Assembly (NCBI GenBank): GCA_017387165.1
Contig: JAFOFS010000338.1
Location: 1 to 5,767, forward strand
DNA length: 5,767 nt
Direction: 5' to 3'
Source of the DNA: Clostridia bacterium
GTDB taxonomy: Bacteria > Bacillota > Clostridia > Oscillospirales > Acutalibacteraceae
In this document: one piece after another, positions 1 to 5,767 of the stretch
How positions within the stretch are numbered: the stretch's first letter is position 1
Layout of the letters: each line of letters opens with the position of its first letter
Made by a program: the position numbers and the translations under genes
Notes under the pieces: generated by a model
Database searches by the model: none
Told to the model about the DNA's origin: nothing
What the model saw: the letters and a program-made list of their open reading frames with translations, nothing else

Positions 1-106
1 GCTCCTCCAGTATAGGCGACGGCGGACGGAAATTCTGTTGAAGCGTGACGGGAAAAACGGCAAAAATTTCTTTGTTCTTGTCGCAAAACCCGTTGAATTT
101 TATCTT

Positions 107-134
107 TTGACATGATATAGTATAATAGTATTAT
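107..134 (+). promoter_or_regulatory. Likely sigma-A-type promoter for the ispG-polC operon
   Basis: A consensus -35 hexamer TTGACA (107-112) is followed after 16 bases by TATTAT (129-134), in a strongly AT-rich island inside an otherwise GC-rich window. The expected start of transcription is then about 140, giving a leader of roughly 45 bases. Two overlapping alternatives exist. One is TTGAAT (93-98), 17 bases, then TATAGT (116-121). The other uses the perfect -10 TATAAT (121-126), but no good -35 lies at the right distance from it. The presence of a promoter here is fairly well supported by composition and position; which hexamers are used is inference. It suggests ispG-polC can be transcribed independently of whatever lies upstream. 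Confidence 0.55.
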
Positions 135-167
135 TATGGGTTACTGTTTCTACTAATCTTTTTTTCG

Positions 168-175
168 AAAAGGAG
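168..175 (+). promoter_or_regulatory. Strong Shine-Dalgarno site of ispG
   Basis: AAAAGGAG ends 9 bases before the ATG at 185. This fixes the start at 185 rather than at the in-frame ATG at 200, which would lie too far downstream. The run just upstream (CTTTT at 158-162) could pair weakly with AAAAG at 168-172 across a 5-base loop and partly cover the site. This is short and A/T-rich, so any regulatory role is speculative. Confidence 0.75.
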
Positions 176-184
176 CGGACGATT

Positions 185-1234
185 ATGGAACGCAGAATGA
201 GCAAAACGGTTTGGGTCGGCGGTGTGCCGATCGGTGGGGAACACCCCGTTACGGTGCAATCGATGCTGAACGTGCCTGCCTCGGATATCGAGGGCAACGT
301 CCGCCAGGCGCAGGCACTGGAGGCGGCCGGTGTGGAGTTCCTCCGTACCGCCGTTCCGGATAAAGAGGCGGTGCGACTGGTCGCGGCGCTCAAAGAAGCG
401 GTGAGCGTTCCGATCGTTGCGGATATCCATTTCGATTATCGCCTGGCGCTGGAATGTGCGGCGGTCGGCGTGGATAAGATCCGCATCAATCCCGGTAACA
501 TCGGGGACGAGAGCCACGTCAAGGCGGTGGCGGATACCTGCCGTGAAAAGCGTATTCCGATCCGCATCGGTGTCAACTCCGGCTCGCTGGAAAAACAATT
601 CCTGGAAAAATACGGTCACCCGACCGCCGAGGCCATGCGGGACAGCGCGCTGTACCACGCGTCGCTGTTGGAAAAATACGATTTTAACGATATCGTCCTG
701 TCGATTAAATCCTCCGACGTGCAGACCATGCGCCGCGCGTATCAGCTGACCGCCGCGGCGTGCGACTATCCGCTGCACCTTGGTGTGACCGAGGCCGGCA
801 CTCCGCGAATGGGCTTGCTCAAATCGGCGGCCGGCATCGGCTCGCTGCTGCTTGACGGCATCGGTGACACTATCCGCATCTCGCTGACCGCCTCTCCCGT
901 GGAGGAGGTCAAGGCCGGCATCGACCTGTTGCGCTCCATCGGTCTGCGTAAGGGCGGCGCCAATCTGGTGGCGTGTCCCACCTGCGGCCGTACCGCCATC
1001 GACCTCATCGGCATTGCGTCGGAGGTGGAGGAACGCCTGCGTGCGGTGAAAAAGGACATCACCGTCGCGGTGATGGGCTGCATCGTCAACGGCCCCGGCG
1101 AAGCACGCGAGGCGGACATCGGTCTGGCCGGCGGCAAGGGCAAGGCGGTCATTTTCCGCAAGGGGGAGACCCTGCGGACGGTGGACGAGTGCGAGGCGGT
1201 TGATGCGCTGATGGAAGAAATTGAAAAACTGTAA
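185..1234 (+). CDS. ispG: 4-hydroxy-3-methylbut-2-en-1-yl diphosphate synthase (IspG/GcpE)
   Basis: IspG is a cytoplasmic [4Fe-4S] enzyme of the MEP isoprenoid pathway. It reductively opens the ring of MEcPP to give HMBPP, using electrons from ferredoxin or flavodoxin. The 349-residue product matches the usual length of the short bacterial form. The N-terminal TIM barrel (about residues 1-240) carries VQSM (24-27), DIHFDYRLAL (from D80), KIRINPGNIG (98-107), VNSGSLE (130-136) and LGVTEAG (199-205). The C-terminal cluster domain carries C264-P-T-C267 and MGC299-IVNGPGE306. These three cysteines plus the glutamate are the known cluster ligands of the family, and all are present. Where many homologues read VQSMTNT, this one reads VQSMLNV and keeps the asparagine. 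The start is set by the AAAAGGAG site 9 bases upstream. polC follows after 6 bases with no terminator, so the two genes are probably co-transcribed. The gene looks intact and functional. Confidence 0.97.
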   Translation: MERRMSKTVWVGGVPIGGEHPVTVQSMLNVPASDIEGNVRQAQALEAAGVEFLRTAVPDKEAVRLVAALKEAVSVPIVADIHFDYRLALECAAVGVDKIRINPGNIGDESHVKAVADTCREKRIPIRIGVNSGSLEKQFLEKYGHPTAEAMRDSALYHASLLEKYDFNDIVLSIKSSDVQTMRRAYQLTAAACDYPLHLGVTEAGTPRMGLLKSAAGIGSLLLDGIGDTIRISLTASPVEEVKAGIDLLRSIGLRKGGANLVACPTCGRTAIDLIGIASEVEERLRAVKKDITVAVMGCIVNGPGEAREADIGLAGGKGKAVIFRKGETLRTVDECEAVDALMEEIEKL

Positions 1235-1237
1235 GTT

Positions 1238-1241
1238 AGGA
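1238..1241 (+). promoter_or_regulatory. Weak Shine-Dalgarno AGGA that bears on the polC start
   Basis: AGGA overlaps the first ATG of polC (1241) and so cannot serve it. It lies 8 bases before the second in-frame ATG at 1250, a good spacing. No purine-rich site stands at a proper distance from 1241. Initiation at 1250 (protein three residues shorter) is therefore plausible, possibly helped by ribosomes terminating at the ispG TAA only a few bases upstream. Confidence 0.45.
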
Positions 1242-4200
1242 TGAACGAAATGAACGCCTTTACCATACAACAAGTATTCGGCCAGTACCTCCCGGAGGAG
1301 CTGCTGTACCCGTTGGCCAACGGCATCGTGCTGAAGACCGGCGTGCAGGCGGCGGAGCGCACCATGGCGATCGAAGCAAAATTCGATGAGGTGCAGTCCC
1401 CCGAACGCCTGCAGGCGGTAGCCTCCCACCTGTGCGTGACCCTCGGTCTGTCACGCGTCAGCTTTACGCCGCACTACGACCCGTCGCTGCTGACGCCGTC
1501 GGTTATTCCGACCCTCATTGAGCAGATCAAGGCGGTGCATCCTGCCGTCAACGGCGCGTTTGACGATGCGAGCTATGAGCTGACCGACGGCAAACTGACC
1601 GCGACGGTGTACGGCTCGGCGGAAATGGCGACCGAAATGGGCGCCGCCGATTGGCTGAAGGAGCTGATCGAGCAGCAGTTCGGTCTGTCGCTGACCGTGA
1701 AGCTGGAAAACAGCGCCGACGAGAAGAAGAGCAAGGCGCGTATGCGTGCCGCTATGGACGAGGTGCGCCGTCGCGAGGAAGCGGAGCGCGCCGAGATGCG
1801 TGCGGCGGCCGAAGCGGCGGCCAAAGCGCACACAGAAGAGGTCAAGACGCAGGCAACCGCGGCGGTGCGTCCCGAAGCGGACGGCATCGACACCTCGGTG
1901 CCGCCGTCTGACGGACTCCCCGTCTACCTCCACTCCGCAAAACCGCTGTTTGGCAATATCAAGGAACGCCCCGTGGCGATGAATACGCTGGAGGCGGACA
2001 ACGGCATCCACACCGTCTGGGGCGAACTGTTCTTCGTGGAGGAACGCCCCAACCGCAACGGCGATAAGGTGCGCTTGGTGCTGTACCTGACCGACCGTAC
2101 CGACTCGCTGCAGGTCTCGGCGTGGCTGGATACCAAACGCGACGAGGAAAAACTCGAAATGCTGCGTCAGCTGAAAGCCGGCAGCTGCCTGCTGGTCAGC
2201 GGTAAATATTACTACGACGAATACGTCAAGGGCAACGTGATGCGTCCGCAGGCCATCTCGGTGCTGACCAAATACGAAAAGCAGGATACCGCCCGTGTCA
2301 AGCGTGTGGAATTGCACGCTCACACCAAGATGTCTGCCAAGGACTCGGTGATGGATACGGTGGATTACATCAAACGCGCCGAGAAATGGGGACACAAGGC
2401 GGTCGCCATCACCGATCACGGCGTGGTGCAGGCCTTCCCCGACGTGATGAAGGCGATCAAAAAATCCAAGCTGAAGATCAAGCCGATCTACGGTATGGAG
2501 GCGTACTACGTCAACGATTTCGTCAAGGCGGTGGACGGTGAGGCGAACAACTCCGTCACCGACGAAATGATCGTGTTCGATATCGAAACCACCGGCCTGT
2601 CCAACCTCACCGAGCGGATCACCGAGATCGGCGCGGTGCGATTTGTGGGCGGCGAAGCGGTGGAGGAATTCAATACCTTCGTCAATCCCGAAAAGCCGAT
2701 TCCTGCCAAGATCGTGGAGCTGACCGGTATCACCGATGCCATGGTGGCGGACGCTCCGTCCGAAAAGGAAGCGCTGGAGGCGTTTTACGCGTTCTGCGGC
2801 GATTGCAAGCTGCTGGTGGCGCACAACGCTCCGTTTGACACCGGCTTTATCCGCGAAGCGGCGCGCCGCTCGGCGATGCCGTATCCGTTTACCTCCATCG
2901 ACACGGTGGTCATCTGCCGCTCGCTGTATCCCGACCTCAAGAACCACAAGCTGGATACGGTTGCGGAATATCTGCAGCTGCCGCCGTTCAACCACCACCG
3001 CGCCTGCGACGATGCTCGCGTGCTGGCCGGTATTATGAAGCACGCGGTGGAGGATATGCAGAACCTGCGCGGTATCACCCACCTGCAGGAGATCAACAGC
3101 AAATGCGGCGGCATCAACCCGAAGCAGGCCATGCCGCACCACCTCATTATTTTTGCGAAAAACCACCAGGGTCTCAAACGCCTGTATCAGCTGGTCAGCT
3201 GGTCGAACTTTGAGTGCTTTGGCGGTAAACTGAACAAACGCCCCCGTATCACCAAGTCCAAGCTGCTGGAAAACCGCGAGGGTCTGCTCATCGGCTCGGC
3301 ATGCGAGGCAGGCGAGCTGTTCCAGGCGATCGTCCGCAACGAGCCGTGGGGGAAACTGTGCGAGATCGCGTCTTTCTACGATTTTCTGGAGGTTCAGCCG
3401 ATCGGCAACAACAGCTTTATGATGCGCCCGAAGCTCGCCTCCGACGGCTCGGTTAAAGAAGGACCGATGGTGCAGAGCGTCGAGCAGCTGCAGAATTTCA
3501 ATAAAACGATCCTCCGCCTCGGCGAAAAGCTGGGTATTCCGGTCGTGGCGACCGGTGACGTCCATTTCCTTGATCCCGAGGACGCCGAGTACCGTAAGGT
3601 GATGCAGATGGGACAGCCGGGCAGTCCGTTCCCCGATGCGGAGAACCAAGCGCCGCTGTATTTCCGCACCACCGATGAGATGCTGCGCGAATTCGACTAC
3701 CTTCCGGCCGACAAGGCGTACGAGATCGTGGTCACCAATCCGAACAAGCTCGCGGATATGATCGACCGGATGGATCCCATTCCGGACGGCTCGTTTCCGC
3801 CCCATATCGAAGGCTCGGACGAGGATCTGCAGCGCATCACGTGGGAACGCGCCAAGTCCATCTATGGCGACCCGCTGCCCGAGATCGTCCGTGCCCGTCT
3901 GGAAAAGGAACTCAACTCCATCATCAGCAACGGCTTCTCGATTATGTATATGATCGCGCAGAAACTGGTGCATTACTCGGAGCAAAACGGCTACCTCGTC
4001 GGCTCCCGTGGCTCGGTCGGCTCCTCCTTCGTCGCCAGTATGGCCGGTATCTCGGAGGTCAACCCTCTCGCGCCGCACTACGTCTGTCCGCAATGCCGCT
4101 GGTCGGAATTTTTCACCAAGGGTGAGTACGGCTCCGGCTTCGATATGCCCGAAAAGAATTGCCCGAACTGCGGTACCAAGCTCAAGCAGGACGGTCACGA

Positions 4201-5314
4201 AATCCCGTTTGAAACCTTCCTCGGCTTCAAGGGCGATAAGACCCCCGATATCGACTTGAACTTTGCGTCGGAATACCAGACGCAGGTGCACCGCTATACC
4301 GAATCGCTGTTTGCCGAGAACCACGTTTTCAAGGCCGGCACCATCCAGGCGGCACAGGACAAGAACGCCTTCGGCTACGTCCGCAAATACTGCGAACGCA
4401 AGAATATCACCTTGAGCCAGCCGGAAATGACCCGCCTGATGAGCGGCTGCGTCGGTGTCAAAACCACCACCGGTCAGCATCCCGGCGGTATGGTGGTCGT
4501 GCCGGACGGCTACGATATTGAGGATTTCTGCCCCGTCCAGCACCCTGCCGACAAAGAGGAGAAGGACGATAAGACCACCCACTTCGACTTCCACTCCATC
4601 CACGACAACATTCTGAAGCTGGACAACCTCGGCCACATTCTGCCGACCATGTACCGCTATCTGGAAATGTACACCGGCAAGGACATCAAGGAAGTCCCGA
4701 TGTCCGATCCGCAGGTGTACAAGCTGCTGACCAGTCCCGAGCCTCTCGGCGTCACGTCGGAGGAGATCGACTGGCCGACCGGCACCATTTCGGTTCCCGA
4801 GATGGGCACGCCGTTCGCGACGCAGATGTTGATCGAGTGCCAACCGAAGAATTTTTCCGACCTGATGCAGATCTCCGGTCTGTCCCACGGTACCGACGTT
4901 TGGAGCGGTAACGCGCAGGATCTGATCAAGGCAGGTACCTGCACCATCGGAACGGTGATCGGCACTCGTGACAGCATTATGACCTACCTGATGCACCGCG
5001 GTCTGGAGCCGGATATGGCGTTTAAGATCATGGAGATCGTCCGTAAAGGTAACGCCACCAAGCTGCTGACCGAGGATCATCTCAAGGCGATGCGCGACCA
5101 CGGTGTTCCCGAGTGGTACATCGAGTCGTGTATGAAGATCAAGTATATGTTCCCCAAGGCGCACGCCGCCGCCTACCAGATCGCCGCACTCCGCGTGACC
5201 TGGTTTAAGGTGTATATGCCGGTCGAATATTATGCGGCGTATTTCACCGTCCGTGCCGAAACGTTTTTCAACGCGGAGGTCTGCCTGCAGGGACGGGAAG
5301 CGGTCAAACGCTAA
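1241..5314 (+). CDS. polC: DNA polymerase III alpha subunit, PolC type, ending early at an in-frame TAA
   Basis: PolC is the main replicative DNA polymerase of low-GC Gram-positives, with built-in 3'-5' proofreading. The 1357 residues here show, in order: an N-terminal region; an Ala/Glu/Arg-rich helical, probably coiled-coil stretch (167-204); an OB fold (about 255-345); a PHP domain starting at H359-A-H361-T with D392-H393; an inserted DEDD exonuclease with D447-I-E449, D533, H586 and D591; the rest of PHP (D773, H775); LVGSRGSVGSS (919-929); a zinc-type CPxC pair (C949/C952, C974/C977); palm PD1003-I-D1005 and KLD1128; and fingers with KYMFPKAHAAAY (1301-1312). All expected catalytic residues are present. 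The TAA at 5312-5314 comes about 120 codons before the family's normal end, and the same frame continues to 5683, so the full gene is best read as 1241-5683 with one internal stop. The start could be 1241 or the second ATG at 1250, which has the better ribosome site. polC follows ispG by 6 bases. Confidence 0.95.
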   Translation: MNEMNAFTIQQVFGQYLPEELLYPLANGIVLKTGVQAAERTMAIEAKFDEVQSPERLQAVASHLCVTLGLSRVSFTPHYDPSLLTPSVIPTLIEQIKAVHPAVNGAFDDASYELTDGKLTATVYGSAEMATEMGAADWLKELIEQQFGLSLTVKLENSADEKKSKARMRAAMDEVRRREEAERAEMRAAAEAAAKAHTEEVKTQATAAVRPEADGIDTSVPPSDGLPVYLHSAKPLFGNIKERPVAMNTLEADNGIHTVWGELFFVEERPNRNGDKVRLVLYLTDRTDSLQVSAWLDTKRDEEKLEMLRQLKAGSCLLVSGKYYYDEYVKGNVMRPQAISVLTKYEKQDTARVKRVELHAHTKMSAKDSVMDTVDYIKRAEKWGHKAVAITDHGVVQAFPDVMKAIKKSKLKIKPIYGMEAYYVNDFVKAVDGEANNSVTDEMIVFDIETTGLSNLTERITEIGAVRFVGGEAVEEFNTFVNPEKPIPAKIVELTGITDAMVADAPSEKEALEAFYAFCGDCKLLVAHNAPFDTGFIREAARRSAMPYPFTSIDTVVICRSLYPDLKNHKLDTVAEYLQLPPFNHHRACDDARVLAGIMKHAVEDMQNLRGITHLQEINSKCGGINPKQAMPHHLIIFAKNHQGLKRLYQLVSWSNFECFGGKLNKRPRITKSKLLENREGLLIGSACEAGELFQAIVRNEPWGKLCEIASFYDFLEVQPIGNNSFMMRPKLASDGSVKEGPMVQSVEQLQNFNKTILRLGEKLGIPVVATGDVHFLDPEDAEYRKVMQMGQPGSPFPDAENQAPLYFRTTDEMLREFDYLPADKAYEIVVTNPNKLADMIDRMDPIPDGSFPPHIEGSDEDLQRITWERAKSIYGDPLPEIVRARLEKELNSIISNGFSIMYMIAQKLVHYSEQNGYLVGSRGSVGSSFVASMAGISEVNPLAPHYVCPQCRWSEFFTKGEYGSGFDMPEKNCPNCGTKLKQDGHEIPFETFLGFKGDKTPDIDLNFASEYQTQVHRYTESLFAENHVFKAGTIQAAQDKNAFGYVRKYCERKNITLSQPEMTRLMSGCVGVKTTTGQHPGGMVVVPDGYDIEDFCPVQHPADKEEKDDKTTHFDFHSIHDNILKLDNLGHILPTMYRYLEMYTGKDIKEVPMSDPQVYKLLTSPEPLGVTSEEIDWPTGTISVPEMGTPFATQMLIECQPKNFSDLMQISGLSHGTDVWSGNAQDLIKAGTCTIGTVIGTRDSIMTYLMHRGLEPDMAFKIMEIVRKGNATKLLTEDHLKAMRDHGVPEWYIESCMKIKYMFPKAHAAAYQIAALRVTWFKVYMPVEYYAAYFTVRAETFFNAEVCLQGREAVKR

Positions 5315-5683
5315 TACACCGACCTTGAGGGAAAAGGTCGCGACGCCTCCGCCACCGAGCAGACATCCGCCACCATTATGCGCGTAGCATACGAAGCGTT
5401 GGCACGCAAGGTGGAATTCCTGCCGGTTGACCTGTACAAATCCCACGCGACCCAGTTCCTTGTCGAGGACGGAAAGATCCGCCTGCCGTTTACCTCGGTG
5501 GCCGGTCTGGGCGAAGCCGCCGCATACAGCATTATGGCGGAACGCGAGCGGGAGAGCTTCTTCTCCTGCGACGACCTGTTGGCGCGCACCTCACTTTCCT
5601 CCACGCTGTTGGATACGCTCAAGACGATGGGCGCTCTCGGCAATCTCCCGAACTCCGCGCAGGTTTCGCTGTTTGATTTCTGA
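5315..5683 (+). CDS. polC: PolC C-terminal part, in frame after the internal stop
   Basis: These 122 codons lie in exactly the same frame as polC and match the expected PolC C-terminus. From memory of B. subtilis PolC, AIRKR-IEEINAKG lines up without gaps with AVKR-stop-YTDLEGKG, so the stop takes the place of one residue. VDLYKSHATQF follows, then a helix-hairpin-helix segment PFTSVAGLGEAAA (GLG at 5504-5512), and finally QVSLF (5660-5674) two residues before the end, the usual PolC clamp-binding motif. The region therefore supplies duplex-DNA and beta-clamp contacts. No frameshift, second stop or other decay is visible, so it is either still translated or was cut off very recently. The only plausible internal start is ATG 5378, which has no Shine-Dalgarno site; starting there would lose 21 codons. 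As an independent gene it is doubtful; as the end of polC it is secure. Confidence 0.85.
   Translation, partial: YTDLEGKGRDASATEQTSATIMRVAYEALARKVEFLPVDLYKSHATQFLVEDGKIRLPFTSVAGLGEAAAYSIMAERERESFFSCDDLLARTSLSSTLLDTLKTMGALGNLPNSAQVSLFDF
5320..5340 (+). other. Perfect 7-bp hairpin just downstream of the internal polC stop
   Basis: CGACCTT (5320-5326) pairs perfectly with AAGGTCG (5334-5340) across the 7-base loop GAGGGAA. The stem begins 5 bases after the TAA. Hairpins shortly after a stop can promote readthrough in some genes. However, this stem is short, it lies in a conserved coding stretch (TDLEGKGR), and TAA followed by T is normally an efficient stop. Structure is seen; function is unproven. 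It has no U-tract and is not an intrinsic terminator. Confidence 0.35.
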
Positions 5684-5702
5684 TCGCGTAGCCTATGGCG
5701 TG

Positions 5703-5752
5703 CGGTAGGGCGGGGGAAGAGAAAGACGGGCGAACGCAGTTCGCCCCTACGG
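5703..5752. repeat. Nested palindromic intergenic repeat, REP-like
   Basis: GGGCGAAC (5728-5735) and GTTCGCCC (5739-5746) form a perfect 8-bp stem around a GCA loop. An outer inverted pair, GTAGGG (5705-5710) and CCCTAC (5745-5750), brackets it, and the flanks CGGTAGGGCG and CGCCCCTACGG are near inverted copies. The element starts about 20 bases after the polC TGA. Similar GTAGGGGCGAAC-type palindromes are, to my recollection, scattered between genes of many gut clostridia. There is no following T-run, so it is not a classic intrinsic terminator, although a strong stem here could protect the 3' end of the mRNA. Confidence 0.55.
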
Positions 5753-5767
5753 TATCACCACCAATCC

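Noticed and set aside
2..115. Possible end of an upstream gene in frame 2 (37 codons ending in TGA at 113-115)
   Set aside because: The translation (starting LLQYRRRR) looks like no known C-terminus, its end runs into the promoter island, and its base composition is unlike the genes downstream.
136..156. Tiny leader frame ATG-GGT-TAC-TGT-TTC-TAC-TAA before ispG (possible attenuator peptide)
   Set aside because: It has no Shine-Dalgarno site, sits at or before the likely transcription start, and shows no alternative stem-loops or repeated regulatory codons.
1739..1852. Low-complexity Ala/Glu/Arg stretch in PolC as a possible insertion
   Set aside because: A charged helical linker before the OB fold is plausible for PolC N-terminal regions, and there are no direct repeats or frame changes at its edges.
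5312..5340. Selenocysteine or pyrrolysine recoding at the internal stop
   Set aside because: Selenocysteine uses TGA and pyrrolysine uses TAG; this codon is TAA. PolC has no such residue at this site.
5290..5400. Frameshift or intein at the polC break
   Set aside because: The frame is identical on both sides, the alignment has no gap, and no intein splice motifs are present. A single stop codon is the whole change.
1451..5446. A 1331-codon open frame on the minus strand opposite polC, and a 431-codon one at 134-1429 opposite ispG
   Set aside because: Both are in the codon-aligned antisense frame. They stay open because the sense genes almost never use TTA, CTA or TCA codons (one TCA, at 1451, between ispG and position 5446). 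The translations are His/Arg/Val-rich and match no protein family. The sense strand encodes well-recognised proteins.
5728..5750. Intrinsic transcription terminator after polC
   Set aside because: The stem is strong but is followed by CTACGG with no run of T, so it fits a palindromic repeat better than a terminator.

Overview
The window holds two housekeeping genes on the + strand, ispG and polC, packed as an operon. PolC-type replicative polymerase together with the MEP isoprenoid pathway points to a Firmicute. The high GC content, the G/C-rich third codon positions, the ispG-polC pairing and a dispersed-type palindrome (GGGCGAAC-GCA-GTTCGCCC) at the right edge suggest an uncultured gut clostridium of the Oscillospiraceae/Ruminococcaceae kind. 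The placement is inferred from general knowledge, not from a search.

Layout. Positions 1-106 show no gene I can support. All three frames close within about 115 bases, so at most the last codons of an upstream gene could lie here. Positions 107-184 are an AT-rich promoter and leader ending in a strong Shine-Dalgarno sequence. ispG runs from 185 to 1234 and is complete. Six bases later polC begins and reads through every catalytic domain, then meets an in-frame TAA at 5312-5314. The same frame continues without any shift to a TGA at 5681-5683. That tail encodes the expected last part of PolC: helix-hairpin-helix DNA-binding segments and a terminal clamp-binding QVSLF motif. The final 84 bases (5684-5767) carry a palindromic intergenic repeat and no gene.

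How the genes relate. IspG makes HMBPP in the MEP pathway and PolC is the main replicative polymerase. They share no biochemistry, and their pairing reflects a conserved clostridial gene order. There is no terminator between them, so both are probably transcribed from the promoter upstream of ispG.

The one striking feature is the stop codon inside polC. It replaces exactly one residue in an otherwise collinear, undegraded protein, and it cuts off the duplex- and clamp-binding end of an essential enzyme. The likeliest explanations, in order, are a sequence or assembly error, a very recent nonsense mutation in a subpopulation, and stop-codon readthrough or a two-piece PolC. A perfect 7-bp hairpin begins 5 bases after the stop and is recorded as a possible but unproven readthrough element. 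I see no mobile element, CRISPR array, RNA gene or new multi-gene system.
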